Assembly: GCF_001584335.1 (NCBI RefSeq)
Contig: NZ_LSBB01000020.1
Coordinates: 496,001-560,000 of the forward strand
DNA: 64,000 nt
Origin: Bacillus atrophaeus
GTDB taxonomy: Bacteria; Bacillota; Bacilli; Bacillales; Bacillaceae
Direction of reading: 5' to 3'
Part shown: positions 44,111-53,579 of the stretch, one piece after another
Position numbering within the stretch: the stretch's first letter is position 1
Layout of the letters: each line of letters opens with the position of its first letter
Position numbers and translations under genes: made by a program
Notes under the pieces: generated by a model
Databases searched by the model: none
What the model saw: the letters and a program-made list of their open reading frames with translations, nothing else
Told to the model about the DNA's origin: nothing

Positions 44111-44653
44111 ATGGCAGAACGTATGGTAGGTAAACAAGCTCCTCGTTTCGAAATGGAAGCAGTTCTTGCAAATAAGGAATTTGGTAAGGTTAATCTTGAA
44201 GAAAACATGAAAAATGACAAATGGACAGTGCTTTTCTTCTATCCAATGGACTTCACTTTTGTTTGTCCGACAGAAATCACAGCTATGTCTGATCGTTATG
44301 ATGAATTCGAAGATCTTGATGCGGAAGTAATCGGTGTTTCTACTGACACTATCCACACTCACTTGGCTTGGATCAACACTGACCGTAAAGAAAACGGATT
44401 AGGCGAATTGAAATACCCGCTAGCTGCTGATACGAATCATGAAGTATCACGCGAATACGGCGTATTAATCGAAGAAGAAGGCGTAGCGCTTCGCGGATTG
44501 TTCATTATCAATCCTGAAGGCGAACTTCAATACCAAACTGTTTTCCATAACAACATCGGCCGCGACGTTGATGAAACATTGCGTGTGCTTCAAGCGCTTC
44601 AAACTGGCGGACTTTGCCCGGCTAACTGGAAACCAGGCCAAAAAACATTATAA
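44111..44653 (+). CDS. ykuU: YkuU, 2-Cys peroxiredoxin (AhpC/Prx1 type)
   Basis: 180 residues. The peroxidatic Cys52 is in 'DFTFVCPTE' and the resolving Cys near the C-terminus is in 'GGLCPANWKPG'. The Prx1 motif 'GVLIEEEGVALRGLFIINPEG' is intact. It reduces hydrogen peroxide and organic peroxides and is cytosolic. A thiol-disulfide partner, YkuV, follows 84 bases downstream after a terminator-like hairpin. GGAGGG precedes the ATG. Confidence 0.94.
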   Translation: MAERMVGKQAPRFEMEAVLANKEFGKVNLEENMKNDKWTVLFFYPMDFTFVCPTEITAMSDRYDEFEDLDAEVIGVSTDTIHTHLAWINTDRKENGLGELKYPLAADTNHEVSREYGVLIEEEGVALRGLFIINPEGELQYQTVFHNNIGRDVDETLRVLQALQTGGLCPANWKPGQKTL

Positions 44654-44680
44654 TTCTTTTTTAACAGCGAAAAAGAGAAA

Positions 44681-44713
44681 GAAGGTCTAACAATTCGTTA
44701 GGCCTTTTTGACT
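44681..44713 (+). terminator. Terminator or attenuator between ykuU and ykuV
   Basis: The stem AAGG-CTAAC / GTTAG-CCTT is followed by TTTG. It lies between two functionally linked genes, so partial read-through is likely. Confidence 0.65.
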
Positions 44714-44737
44714 CTTACTTTATTGGAGGGAAAAAAG

Positions 44738-45196
44738 ATGAAATTACGTCAACCAATGCCTGAACTGACAGGTGAAAAAGCATGGTTCAACGGTGAAGTA
44801 ACCAAAGAGCAATTGATTGGTGAAAAACCGACACTGATTCATTTTTGGTCAATCAGCTGCCACTTGTGTAAAGAAGCAATGCCGCAAGTAAACGAATTTC
44901 GTGACAAATATAAGGATAAGCTAAACGTGGTGGCAGTTCATATGCCGCGTTCTGAAGACGACTTAGACCTTGATAAAATTAAAGAGGTTGCAGCGGAACA
45001 TGATATTTCCCAGCCTATTTTTGTCGACAGTGATCATGCTCTAACTGAAGCATTTGAAAATGAGTATGTGCCTGCGTACTATGTGTTTGATAAAACGGGC
45101 CAGCTTCGCCACTTCCAAGCGGGCGGCAGCGGAATGAAAATGCTTGAGAAGCGTGTGAATCGCGTACTTGCTGAAACTGAGCAAGCAGCCGAATAA
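44738..45196 (+). CDS. ykuV: YkuV, thioredoxin-like thiol-disulfide oxidoreductase
   Basis: 152 residues from ATG 44738, after TTGGAGGGA. No signal peptide, unlike StoA and ResA, so cytosolic. The active site 'WSISCHLCKEAMPQ' has the CxxC pair, and 'EYVPAYYVFDKTG' gives the cis-Pro loop. It probably acts as reductant of peroxiredoxins or other proteins, and its position after ykuU suggests a functional link. A terminator follows the stop. Confidence 0.93.
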   Translation: MKLRQPMPELTGEKAWFNGEVTKEQLIGEKPTLIHFWSISCHLCKEAMPQVNEFRDKYKDKLNVVAVHMPRSEDDLDLDKIKEVAAEHDISQPIFVDSDHALTEAFENEYVPAYYVFDKTGQLRHFQAGGSGMKMLEKRVNRVLAETEQAAE

Positions 45197-45208
45197 TTAA
45201 GTTTATCC

Positions 45209-45239
45209 AAAAACCTGATCAAAATCAGGTTTTTTTGTA
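45209..45239 (+). terminator. Terminator of ykuV
   Basis: The perfect stem AAAACCTGAT / ATCAGGTTTT has a four-base loop, followed by TT. Confidence 0.8.
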
Positions 45240-45684
45240 TGGATTATTTTTATATCAATTGACTGGTTCCATAATTAGTAAATGAATAAAATGTAATAAG
45301 TTTATTTTTCCATATTTGGATGTTGTAAATTGAAGGCGCAAAAAAGCGCTTTAAGCCTCCAATATTAGGAATTGACAGCATTTAGCGCTTTATTGTCTGA
45401 AAAAGCAGGTTCTTCACTGAATGAATCGAAAAATGTAGATATTGCACTATTTTTCTTTAAAGAAGTAATTTTAAGATATATTTTCAACTTTATGGCAAAA
45501 GAGAACAGGGGCCTACAAACCCCATGAATAAAGGGTTCTTTGATAAAAGTTTTATTTTCAGAAAATAGGGAATTTTTCATAGAGTAAATATAATAGTAAA
45601 ATGATAAAATAATAGTTGATAAAATTACTTTTGTAATCTAATATCTTAAATAAAGCATGATAATTTTGATAGGGGGTTAAATGG
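45240..45684. other. AT-rich intergenic region upstream of rok
   Basis: 445 bases with very low GC, carrying the rok promoter region. There is a 51-codon plus-strand frame (TTG 45372 to TGA 45527) and a minus-strand frame (45365-45580), but neither has a ribosome-binding site. Rok represses its own gene and binds AT-rich DNA, so this region may be its own target. I call no gene here. Confidence 0.5.
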
Positions 45685-46260
45685 ATGTTTAATGAGAGGG
45701 AAGCTTTACGCTTGCGTTTGGAACAGTTAAATGAGGCTGAGGTTAAAGTCATCCGTGAATATCAAATAGAGCGTGACAAAATATATGCAAAACTAAGAGA
45801 GCTTGACCGCAATGGAAGCTCAGCAGCGGAAACAAAAAAAGATTTTCGCCCTGAAAGAAAAAGTGAGTCTCTTCCTGTGCTAGCCGAGCTCGCAGCACAA
45901 GAGATCAGAAGCTATCAGCCGCAGCAGGCATCACAGCCGCAGCCGCAATCCATCTCCTCTATTCCGGCGGGTATTCCGGACGGAACGACAAGAAGAAGAA
46001 GAGGAACGGCAAGACCGGGTTCAAAGGCAGCAAAGCTTCGTGAAGCGGCAATCAAAACATTAAAACGCCATAACGCAGCGATCAAAAGCTCCGAACTTCA
46101 AAAGGAAATTGAGAAGGAAAGCGGGCTTGAAATCCCTAATATGACAACGTTTATGCAAAGTTTAATTAAAATGTATCCGGAAGTGAAAAAGCCATATCGC
46201 GGCCAGTACATTTTAGAAGGCGAAATCGCTTCAGACTCTGCTGAAAATGTGACTGAATAA
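45685..46260 (+). CDS. rok: Rok, AT-rich DNA-binding repressor of comK and others
   Basis: 191 residues, the same length as in strain 168. The N-terminal coiled-coil oligomerisation region (about 1-45, 'REALRLRLEQLNEAEVKVIREYQIER') is followed by a Gln/Pro-rich linker (about 80-105), a basic stretch 'TRRRRGTARPGSKA' and a C-terminal winged-helix DNA-binding domain (about 110-185). It acts as a functional analogue of H-NS, silencing foreign AT-rich genes and repressing competence gene comK. AGGGGG precedes the ATG. Bidirectional terminator shared with yknT. Confidence 0.95.
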   Translation: MFNEREALRLRLEQLNEAEVKVIREYQIERDKIYAKLRELDRNGSSAAETKKDFRPERKSESLPVLAELAAQEIRSYQPQQASQPQPQSISSIPAGIPDGTTRRRRGTARPGSKAAKLREAAIKTLKRHNAAIKSSELQKEIEKESGLEIPNMTTFMQSLIKMYPEVKKPYRGQYILEGEIASDSAENVTE

Positions 46261-46266
46261 TCTATA

Positions 46267-46300
46267 AAGAAAACTGCTTGGTTTGAATCAAGCAGTTTTT
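46267..46300. terminator. Bidirectional terminator of rok and yknT
   Basis: The stem AAACTGCTTG / CAAGCAGTTT is followed by TTT. Confidence 0.8.
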
Positions 46301-46305
46301 TGGTG

Positions 46306-47265
46306 CTATTTGGGCTTTTTATGAGAGGATATGTTCTTTTTTTCAAGCTTGTAAACCCACTTTTGAGACGGCTTTTGCTCTGCCGCGCGATCCTTCCATC
46401 CCGCTAGCTTTTCGTCCAGAGACTGATCGTGCGATTGGGTATGATCCAGCTGTTTTTGGAGCGTAAATACTTGTTCTGTCACATCCTCTAAAATGTTTTC
46501 TACATGCTCAGAATGCTCAAAAACAGTTTGATTTTCTTCAAGAGCTTCTTCTGTTTGCCGCGAGTGGCTATCAATATCGGCAAAATGAGAAGCAATCCAG
46601 GCGTCACTTTCGTCAAGCTGCCGTTTGTAGGATAAAATAGTTTCTTGAAATAGTTTTTCTTTCGTTTTTTCTATTTGAAGCAGCCTTTCCTTTGTTTCTA
46701 GTATTCGATCTTTTATATGATCAATTTCTATTTTAATATTTTCTAACTGAAATTCTTTTTCCGCGATTTGTACATTGAGCTTGATATTTTCATCTTTTAC
46801 GGCGGCTGTTTGCTGATTGGCTTTAGATAATTCAGCCTTTTCGTTTTGGATGGCGGTCTTGAGGGCGTCAATTTGTATATGTAAATTTTTATTTTCTTCC
46901 TCGAATCTTACATTTGTGATGTGCAGGCGATGTTTTTCATCAATCTCTTTTTTGCGTTTATATGTTTCGTTTTGAAGAAGTTCCTGCAAGGTAACGATTT
47001 TATCAAGAAGTTCAGCTTTCACATGGTTTAATGATTGGCTTGTATCTAACGCATGCTTTTCTTTCGTTGTGATTTGTTCTAATTCAGCTGTCAGTGCTTG
47101 AAGCTTCTCTTTCATGCTTGAGTTTTCTTTTATCAGCTTATTGTTTTTCTGATGGAAATAGCTTGCCTCTAGCTCGGCGATTAACTTACGGCACCTGGCA
47201 AGTTCTGATTTTAAATAAAGGTTCTCCTGGGACATGTCATGGAAAAAAGGACCTGATATTTTCAA
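46306..47265 (-). CDS. yknT: YknT (Cse15), sporulation coiled-coil protein
   Basis: 319 residues if started at TTG 47265. The ATG at 47274 abuts GAGGGAG, so the TTG nine bases on is likelier. Nearly the entire protein is predicted coiled coil (Glu/Lys/Leu-rich repeats from about residue 15 to 285), with no signal or membrane segment. It corresponds to YknT/Cse15, a SigmaE-dependent mother-cell protein of B. subtilis found at the spore surface. A structural role in the coat or as a localisation factor is inferred. No enzyme motif is present. Confidence 0.85.
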   Translation of the reverse strand: MKISGPFFHDMSQENLYLKSELARCRKLIAELEASYFHQKNNKLIKENSSMKEKLQALTAELEQITTKEKHALDTSQSLNHVKAELLDKIVTLQELLQNETYKRKKEIDEKHRLHITNVRFEEENKNLHIQIDALKTAIQNEKAELSKANQQTAAVKDENIKLNVQIAEKEFQLENIKIEIDHIKDRILETKERLLQIEKTKEKLFQETILSYKRQLDESDAWIASHFADIDSHSRQTEEALEENQTVFEHSEHVENILEDVTEQVFTLQKQLDHTQSHDQSLDEKLAGWKDRAAEQKPSQKWVYKLEKKNISSHKKPK

Positions 47266-47408
47266 TCGAACCATCTCCCTCGTGATGTTAACACTAAAAT
47301 ATGCAAAAGCCGGATAGCTATGCCTCTTTTATAAACAGACAAGCATTTAAAGATTGTCTTTGCCGATGAGCATTTGCTATTCTTTTTATATTATATAGGA
47401 GAGATGAT

Positions 47409-47993
47409 ATGAGACATGTAAACGTTTTGCTGGCAGGAGGAGCTTCCCGCCGATTTGGAGAACCGAAAGCATTTGTTAACTGGAGAAATAAGATGTTTTA
47501 CGAATGGGCCAAAACGGCTTTAGGAGATAAAAAACCGGTCATCATCAGCCATCCGGAGCTGATCAAAAGATTTCAAGCATACGGGGAAAAAAACGTGTTT
47601 CAGGATGTGGAGCCGTTTCAAGGCTTAGGACCGTTAGCCGGCATATATACAGCTTTTGAAAAAACGGACGGTGATGTTTATACTGTTCTTTCTTGTGATA
47701 CGCCGCTTATAAAAAGAAGCACTCTATTAGCTTTGAGGAATGGTCTGAATGAACGAACAGATGCCGTAGTTCCGGTTTCTGAGGGCAGAGAGCAGCCGCT
47801 CATGGCGGTGTATCATAAGCGGATCAGTTCATTTCTTTACGAGCAGCTTTCTCAAAAGCGTTTAAAGATATCGGACTTTCTGCACCAGCTTTCAGTGTGC
47901 TATGTGGATGCTGAAGAGCTTGGCGCAAAACCGGAAGAGTTTATGAATATAAATACACGCTGTGATTATCAGCAAATGGATGAACAATACTGA
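47409..47993 (+). CDS. mobA: MobA, molybdenum cofactor guanylyltransferase
   Basis: 194 residues. The nucleotide-binding motif 'LLAGGASRRFGEPKAF' begins at about residue 7, with 'GLGPLAGIYTAF' and the metal-binding 'VLSCDTPLI' later. It attaches GMP to molybdopterin to form the guanine dinucleotide cofactor. It is the first gene of the six-gene molybdopterin cluster mobA-moeB-moeA-mobB-moaE-moaD. The region just before it contains a TATATT -10-like sequence and an AGGAGAG ribosome-binding site. Confidence 0.92.
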   Translation: MRHVNVLLAGGASRRFGEPKAFVNWRNKMFYEWAKTALGDKKPVIISHPELIKRFQAYGEKNVFQDVEPFQGLGPLAGIYTAFEKTDGDVYTVLSCDTPLIKRSTLLALRNGLNERTDAVVPVSEGREQPLMAVYHKRISSFLYEQLSQKRLKISDFLHQLSVCYVDAEELGAKPEEFMNINTRCDYQQMDEQY

Positions 47994-48064
47994 CAAGCTT
48001 CTCCAAGGACTGACAGCGTGAAAACATGATATGATGAGATAAAAAAGCAGAGGGAGCAAGTTGG

Positions 48065-49084
48065 ATGCAGGAGCGTTATTCACGGCAAACCAGATATAAG
48101 CCAATAGGAGAAGAGGGTCAGCAAAAGCTGGCTGGCAGCCATGTGCTTTTCGTCGGCGCCGGTGCACTGGGAACGGCCGGCGCAGAAGGCCTCGTGAGGG
48201 CGGGAGCTGGAAACATCACGATCATTGACCGGGATTATGTAGAGTGGAGCAATCTGCAAAGACAGCAGCTCTTTACAGAGGATGACGCAAACAATCGATT
48301 GCCGAAAGCAATGGCGGCTAAGCAGCATCTTACATCTATAAACAGTGATATACATATTGAGGCGCTTGTCGCTGAGGGAACAGCAGAAACACTTGAACCG
48401 CTTATCCGGCAAGCAGATGTCGTGATTGATGCGACCGATAATTTTGAAACGCGTATGATTATCAATGATTTGGCACATAAAACGAAGACACCTTGGATTT
48501 ATGGAGCTTGTGTAGGCAGCCAAGGCATGTTCATGACGATCATTCCCGGTGTTACACCTTGTTTATCGTGTTTATTTGACCAAATCCCGGTTGGAGGGGC
48601 CACATGCGATACGGCGGGGATCATTTCGCCAGCCGTTCAGATTGTCTCGGCATATCAGCAGGCTGAGGCGCTTAAGCTGTTAACGGGAAAATCAGGGGCC
48701 GTTCAGCGCGGCTTCGTGACCTTTGATGTGTGGAACAATTTACATATGAAAGTCGATGTAGAACAAATCAAGCGGAATGAGTGCCCTTCGTGCGGATCTC
48801 AGCAGATTTATCCGTATCTTCAAGAATGGAATATGCCAAAGGCAGCCGTTCTATGCGGAAGAGATACCGTTCAAGTCAGGTCAGAGGCTCTGAAAAGAAT
48901 TTCAAAGCAGCAGCTAGTTCAGCGTTTGGAGAAAATCGGCAAGGTAGAAGCTAATGAGTTCTTGCTTCATATTGTCTATGAACGGTTCAGAATCGTCATT
49001 TTTAACGATGGAAGGGCTCTTGTGCATGGAACAAAAGAAGTGAAAGAAGCAAACTCCGTTTTGGCGAGACTAATTGGAATGTAA
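48065..49084 (+). CDS. moeB: MoeB/ThiF-family adenylyltransferase
   Basis: 339 residues. A Rossmann ATP-binding motif '[17 protein letters not shown]' is followed by '[17 protein letters not shown]', the Zn-cysteine motifs 'CLSCLF' and 'CPSCG', and the conserved 'ATCDT' loop. A C-terminal extension of about 90 residues beyond the typical MoeB core is present. It adenylates the MoaD C-terminal glycine so that it can be thiocarboxylated. It overlaps none of its neighbours, and moeA begins 20 bases later. Confidence 0.92.
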   Translation: MQERYSRQTRYKPIGEEGQQKLAGSHVLFVGAGALGTAGAEGLVRAGAGNITIIDRDYVEWSNLQRQQLFTEDDANNRLPKAMAAKQHLTSINSDIHIEALVAEGTAETLEPLIRQADVVIDATDNFETRMIINDLAHKTKTPWIYGACVGSQGMFMTIIPGVTPCLSCLFDQIPVGGATCDTAGIISPAVQIVSAYQQAEALKLLTGKSGAVQRGFVTFDVWNNLHMKVDVEQIKRNECPSCGSQQIYPYLQEWNMPKAAVLCGRDTVQVRSEALKRISKQQLVQRLEKIGKVEANEFLLHIVYERFRIVIFNDGRALVHGTKEVKEANSVLARLIGM

Positions 49085-49103
49085 CAACAGGGGGTTTTTT
49101 AAA

Positions 49104-50396
49104 ATGTTAGAGAAAAGAAAGCCGATACCGGTAGAGGAAGCAGTGCGGCGCGTCAGTGAATTTCAAAAACAGGGAAAGACAGAGTGGGTGCCGCTTGAAG
49201 ACAGCCTTCATCGTTTTTTAGCTGAAGATGTAAAAGCGGATCACGATGTGCCTGCTTTTGACCGTTCTCCTTACGATGGCTTCGCTGTCAGAGCATGTGA
49301 TACAGCCTCTGCCACTCGTGAAAAGGCAGTCCGATTCGAAGTTATTGACCATATCGGAGCTGGCGCGGTTTCTGAAAAAGAACTAGGTCCGTTTCAGGCA
49401 GTCCGCATAATGACGGGCGCTCAAATTCCAAAAGGAGCGGATGCAGTGGTCATGCTTGAGCTGACGAAAACGGATGAAGAAGGCGGGAAGACTTACATGT
49501 CTTTAAAGCGTCCGTTCAAGCCGGGAGATAACATCTCAAAAACAGGAGAAGACGCGCAAAAGGGAAGCTCATTGCTGAAACGGGGAACGAAAATAACACC
49601 CGGAGTAACAGCTCTTTTAGCGACATTTGGCTATGCCTCCGTGCCTGTTGTAAGAAAACCTGTCGTCGGCATTATAGCAACCGGAACTGAGCTTCTTAAT
49701 GTCAGTGATCCGCTCGAACCGGGAAAAATCCGCAACAGCAACGCCGGAATGGTCTGCGCGCAAGTCATTGAAGCAGGAGCTTCTCCGCTTTATCTGGGGA
49801 AAATTTCCGATAACTTTGACGAAAGCTATGAAGCGGTAAAAGAAGCGATGAAAAAAGTCGACTTCCTGTTGACGACTGGGGGTGTCTCAGTAGGTGACTT
49901 TGACTTTTTGCCGGCAATCTATCAAAGGCTTGGGGCAAACGTTCTCTTTAATAAAGTAGCGATGAGACCAGGAAGCGTGACAACGGTTGCCCATGCAGAT
50001 GACATGCTTTTGTTTGGTTTATCAGGAAATCCGTCCGCATGCTATGTGGGTTTTGAATTGTTTGTAAAGCCGATGATTCAAACATGGCTGATGAATGATA
50101 AGCCTCATTCGATATGCGCTGAAGCCACCTTAACAAAGGACTTTCCAAAACCGAATCCATTTACTAGATTTGTCCGCGCGTTTGTTTATCATCAGGACGG
50201 TAAACTTGCGGCGTCTCCGGTCGGTTTGGACAAGTCTAGTTCTGTGACATCGCTTGCCGAAGCCAATGCTTTTATTATTTTACCGGGCGGTACAAGGGGA
50301 TACGAATCAGGCCGGACGGTTAAGGTGCTTTTGATCAGAGCAGAGAACGGAAGTGAATGGCCTTGGACCGCCCTCTCCCAATCCTCCAAATCATAG
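49104..50396 (+). CDS. moeA: MoeA, molybdopterin molybdotransferase
   Basis: 430 residues from ATG 49104, after CAGGGGG. Three MoeA domains: the N-terminal part with 'DVPAFDRSPYDGFAVR', the central MoCF domain with 'GIIATGTELLNVSDPLEPGKIRNSN' and 'TTGGVSVGDFDF', and the C-terminal beta-barrel with 'PGGTRGYESGRTVKVLL'. It inserts molybdate into adenylylated molybdopterin. The end overlaps mobB by 40 bases. Confidence 0.95.
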   Translation: MLEKRKPIPVEEAVRRVSEFQKQGKTEWVPLEDSLHRFLAEDVKADHDVPAFDRSPYDGFAVRACDTASATREKAVRFEVIDHIGAGAVSEKELGPFQAVRIMTGAQIPKGADAVVMLELTKTDEEGGKTYMSLKRPFKPGDNISKTGEDAQKGSSLLKRGTKITPGVTALLATFGYASVPVVRKPVVGIIATGTELLNVSDPLEPGKIRNSNAGMVCAQVIEAGASPLYLGKISDNFDESYEAVKEAMKKVDFLLTTGGVSVGDFDFLPAIYQRLGANVLFNKVAMRPGSVTTVAHADDMLLFGLSGNPSACYVGFELFVKPMIQTWLMNDKPHSICAEATLTKDFPKPNPFTRFVRAFVYHQDGKLAASPVGLDKSSSVTSLAEANAFIILPGGTRGYESGRTVKVLLIRAENGSEWPWTALSQSSKS

Positions 50397-50881
50397 GGTA
50401 TCAAAACAGCGGAAAAACAACTTTTATTGAGCGTGTACTGAGAGAAGCTGCAAGACAGGGACTACATGCAGGCTGTCTGAAGCATCACGGGCATGGAGGC
50501 GAGCCAGAGGCGTTTACTGAAGGAAAAGATACAGATCGCTATTCGGAGGCTGGAGCCGCAGCGTCAGCTGTTGAGGGGGCAGGCGTTTTGCAGCTCACTG
50601 CCCGGCGTCAGTGGGATCTTCCCCAGCTAATTGAGCTATATCGTTTTCTCGATGTGGACTGCCTTCTCGTAGAAGGCTTTAAAAAAGCCTCCTATCCTAA
50701 AGTTGTCATCTTAAAAGAAACGTCGGAATGGCGTGAACTTCAACAATTGGATCACATCATTGCCGTTATCTGCAGAAAAAAAGAACATGTGACAGCACAG
50801 AGCGGAGCACCCGTTTTCCATGTGGATGATCCGGCTGCCATCGCTTTTGTGCTTTCACAGTTGAAGGGAGGATCTGCATAA
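50357..50881 (+). CDS. mobB: MobB, molybdopterin-guanine dinucleotide biosynthesis adapter
   Basis: 174 residues. A P-loop 'GYQNSGKTTFIERV' begins at about residue 14, and the 'LKHHGHGGE' stretch and 'DCLLVEGFKKA' (Walker B) follow. GTP-binding protein that assists MobA. It starts inside the end of moeA (a 40-base overlap) and its stop is coupled to the moaE start (TAATG). Confidence 0.93.
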   Translation: MALDRPLPILQIIGYQNSGKTTFIERVLREAARQGLHAGCLKHHGHGGEPEAFTEGKDTDRYSEAGAAASAVEGAGVLQLTARRQWDLPQLIELYRFLDVDCLLVEGFKKASYPKVVILKETSEWRELQQLDHIIAVICRKKEHVTAQSGAPVFHVDDPAAIAFVLSQLKGGSA

Positions 50882-51354
50882 TGGAACGTTTTCAGATTAC
50901 GAAGCATCCAATTATTGCGGAAGACATTGTAAAGAAAGTCGAGAAACGGGAAGCAGGGGCGATTACCACTTTCATCGGGACAGTCAGAGAATGGACACAT
51001 GGAAGAAAAACCGTTCGTCTCGAATACGAAGCGTACGAACCGATGGCTGTGAAAATGCTTGCGAAAATCGGAGCTGAAATTGAGGCTGAATGGCCGGGGG
51101 CTTCTGCTGCTATCACCCACCGTGTCGGCGTGCTGGATATCGGGGAAGCGGCGGTTGTGATTGCCGTGTCATCTCCGCATCGTAAAGCTGCTTATGAAGC
51201 AAATGAATACGCCATTGAAAGAATAAAACAAATTGTTCCGATTTGGAAAAAAGAAATATGGGAAGACGGTGAACAGTGGATCGGCGATCAACTGGAAAAA
51301 ACTCCCTATCCAAACGGAAAGCCTGATATAGAAGGGGACGGGGCAAATGATTAA
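50881..51354 (+). CDS. moaE: MoaE, molybdopterin synthase catalytic subunit
   Basis: 157 residues. Key motifs are '[12 protein letters not shown]' near residue 30, '[10 protein letters not shown]', '[21 protein letters not shown]' and the active-site lysine region '[14 protein letters not shown]'. It builds the dithiolene of molybdopterin from precursor Z with sulfur carried by MoaD. Overlaps mobB and moaD by a few bases, so the cluster is translationally coupled. Confidence 0.95.
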   Translation: MERFQITKHPIIAEDIVKKVEKREAGAITTFIGTVREWTHGRKTVRLEYEAYEPMAVKMLAKIGAEIEAEWPGASAAITHRVGVLDIGEAAVVIAVSSPHRKAAYEANEYAIERIKQIVPIWKKEIWEDGEQWIGDQLEKTPYPNGKPDIEGDGAND

Positions 51355-51580
51355 AATCCTTTTATTTGCGGGGTTGGCTGAACAGGCCGGTACCCAAATG
51401 ATTGAGTACAATAAGGATCGGGCAACAACAGATGAAATAAAAGATCTGCTGAAGGAACAATACGGCCTTCAGTCCATTGACACAGCAATGGTAGCCATAA
51501 ATGAAATATACGCAAAAGAAAATACTCCTTTAACATCGGGCGACACAATCGCCCTCATCCCTCCTGTCAGCGGAGGATGA
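51347..51580 (+). CDS. moaD: MoaD, molybdopterin synthase sulfur-carrier subunit
   Basis: 77 residues with a ubiquitin-like beta-grasp fold. It ends in the required Gly-Gly ('IPPVSGG'), which receives AMP from MoeB and then a thiocarboxylate. It binds MoaE to form molybdopterin synthase. Last gene of the cluster; a strong terminator follows. Confidence 0.95.
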   Translation: MIKILLFAGLAEQAGTQMIEYNKDRATTDEIKDLLKEQYGLQSIDTAMVAINEIYAKENTPLTSGDTIALIPPVSGG

Positions 51581-51634
51581 AAAAAACCGGACGGCAAAGC
51601 TTTCAATGAGCTCAGGCCGCCCGGTTTTTTATTT
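51581..51634 (+). terminator. Terminator of the molybdopterin cluster
   Basis: The stem AAAACCGG-CGGC / GGCCG-CCGGTTTT with a long loop is followed by TTATTT. Confidence 0.75.
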
Positions 51635-51816
51635 GCATAAATGGCATTGTGCCCTGCATATAATGATGTTCTGTAGGCATTGATTTTTACATAAACCCTC
51701 CGTCTAAAAGGCGGAAAAAACCTCCATATTAAGTCTGAATTTTTAAAATATAGTAGAAATTGATTTTGGTAATCGATATAGTAATCACAAATTGCTAAAG
51801 AGAAAGGTGCTATAGA

Positions 51817-53571
51817 ATGGAAACGTTTAAAAAGTTGAGACATTTTTACTGGCCGTATAAAAAAGTATTTATATGGTCACTTGCCGCAATGCTTTTGATG
51901 ACAGCTATTACAGTTATTTATCCGATTATCCTGCAAATTACGATTGATGAAATTGTAATCGGCGGACGCTATCAGCTCGTGGCGTGGGTCAGTCTTGGTT
52001 TTATCGCTGTAATGGCGGTGAAAGGAACAGCCACCTTCTTTCATCAATATTTGGGTGATCTGTTTGGAATCAAATCTGTTTATCGATTAAGAAACGGCCT
52101 GTATGGAAAGCTGCAGAAACTTCCGTTTTCCTATTATGATAACGCCAAAACAGGCGATCTTATGTCAAGGCTGACAGCTGATGTAGAAGGGCTTCGTTTT
52201 TTCTTGTCATACGGGCTTTCAGAGCTGATTCGTTTTGTCTTGCTTGTGGCGATCAGCTTATCCGTTATGTTTTACTACTCTGTCCCCTTGACCCTTGTAA
52301 CCATTGCAGTTCTCCCGTTTTTGGCAGTCGCTGTTTACCGGTTTGATAAAAGAGTACATCCCGCCTTCAGGGGAATCAGAAAATCATTTGCGAGTCTTAA
52401 TACGAAGGTTCAGGAAAATATCAGCGGCATCAATACGGTCAAATCACTCTCAAGAGAAGATTTTCAGATCAGCGGTTTTAACAAAGCGAATCAAGAGTAC
52501 CGTGCTACATTTTTACAGACTTCCTCGATTTGGTCGACATACTTTCCGCTGATGGAGTTTATCGGCAATATTTGTTTAGTTGCCCTCCTGTCTTACGGCG
52601 GCTACCTAGTCATGCAGAATCAGCTGAATCCCGGTGAGCTTGTGGCTTTTTTCAGTCTTGTCAACTATATGATGTGGCCGATTATGAACCTTGGCTTTGT
52701 CATTAATATGTTTTCACAGGCAAAAGCATCTGGAGAGCGACTGTTGGATATTCTTGAAAAGGAAGAAGACATCAGCGATCAGGTCCATGCTTTGACAGAT
52801 CAAAAGCTGGCGGGTGATGTTGAGTTCAAACGGGTCTCGCTTCGGTACGTAAAAGAGGACCATGCAGTACGAGGCATAAATTTCACGGCAGAACGGGGAA
52901 AGATAGTCGGACTGTTCGGGCCAACCGGCTCCGGAAAAAGCACAATCACGCAGCTGCTCACCCGATTCTACAGCCCGGAAGACGGCATCATCACTATCGA
53001 CGGCAAAGCGCTCACAGATTACTCATTAAAAACTCTTCGTTCAAACATCGGAGTTGTGCTTCAGGAATCTTTTTTATTCTCTTCTACTATTAAATCTAAC
53101 ATTTCTTACGGAAAGCCGGACGCTTCGATGCAGGAGATTGTAGAGGCTGCAAAAAGGGCGCAAGCACATGATTTTATCAAAGAGCTGCCTGATGGGTATG
53201 ACACGATGCTTGGCGAAAGAGGCATGGGCCTTTCCGGGGGACAAAAACAGCGGATCGCGATTGCAAGGGCTATCTGTTTGAATCCAAGCATTTTAATATT
53301 AGACGATGCGACAAGCGCGGTTGATATGGAAACTGAACATCAAATTCAGCTTGCTTTAAAAGAAGTCATGAAAGGGCGCACGACTTTTATTATCGCCCAC
53401 CGAATTTCTTCCCTGAAGCATGCTGATGAAATTCTTGTGCTGAACAAAGGGGAAATCTGTGAAAGAGGAACACACGAAGAGCTTCTTGTACAGAATGGCT
53501 ATTATAAGAGAATTTATGACTTGCAATATCAAGATCTGAAAATAGTGAATGAACCGCATCAGGTCGGATAG
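51817..53571 (+). CDS. yknU: YknU, ABC exporter half-transporter
   Basis: 584 residues. Six N-terminal membrane helices (about 1-320) are followed by an ATPase domain: Walker A 'GPTGSGKSTITQL', signature 'LSGGQKQR' and Walker B 'ILILDDATSAVD'. The catalytic Glu after Walker B is Asp here, while its partner YknV keeps Glu, the usual pattern of heterodimeric ABC exporters with one degenerate ATP site. Exports an unknown substrate, perhaps a lipid, drug or peptide. yknV follows eight bases later. AAAGGTG precedes the ATG. Confidence 0.92.
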   Translation: METFKKLRHFYWPYKKVFIWSLAAMLLMTAITVIYPIILQITIDEIVIGGRYQLVAWVSLGFIAVMAVKGTATFFHQYLGDLFGIKSVYRLRNGLYGKLQKLPFSYYDNAKTGDLMSRLTADVEGLRFFLSYGLSELIRFVLLVAISLSVMFYYSVPLTLVTIAVLPFLAVAVYRFDKRVHPAFRGIRKSFASLNTKVQENISGINTVKSLSREDFQISGFNKANQEYRATFLQTSSIWSTYFPLMEFIGNICLVALLSYGGYLVMQNQLNPGELVAFFSLVNYMMWPIMNLGFVINMFSQAKASGERLLDILEKEEDISDQVHALTDQKLAGDVEFKRVSLRYVKEDHAVRGINFTAERGKIVGLFGPTGSGKSTITQLLTRFYSPEDGIITIDGKALTDYSLKTLRSNIGVVLQESFLFSSTIKSNISYGKPDASMQEIVEAAKRAQAHDFIKELPDGYDTMLGERGMGLSGGQKQRIAIARAICLNPSILILDDATSAVDMETEHQIQLALKEVMKGRTTFIIAHRISSLKHADEILVLNKGEICERGTHEELLVQNGYYKRIYDLQYQDLKIVNEPHQVG

Positions 53572-53579
53572 GAGGGCTT

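Noticed and set aside
45365-45580. 71-codon minus-strand frame upstream of rok, and an overlapping 51-codon plus-strand frame
   Set aside because: No ribosome-binding site for either, very AT-rich DNA, and no recognisable protein pattern. The region is better explained as regulatory DNA of rok.
49104-50881. moeA-mobB overlap of 40 bases as a sequencing error
   Set aside because: Both frames remain open with conserved motifs near the junction (MobB P-loop about 40 bases in). The overlap is also known for this cluster in B. subtilis.
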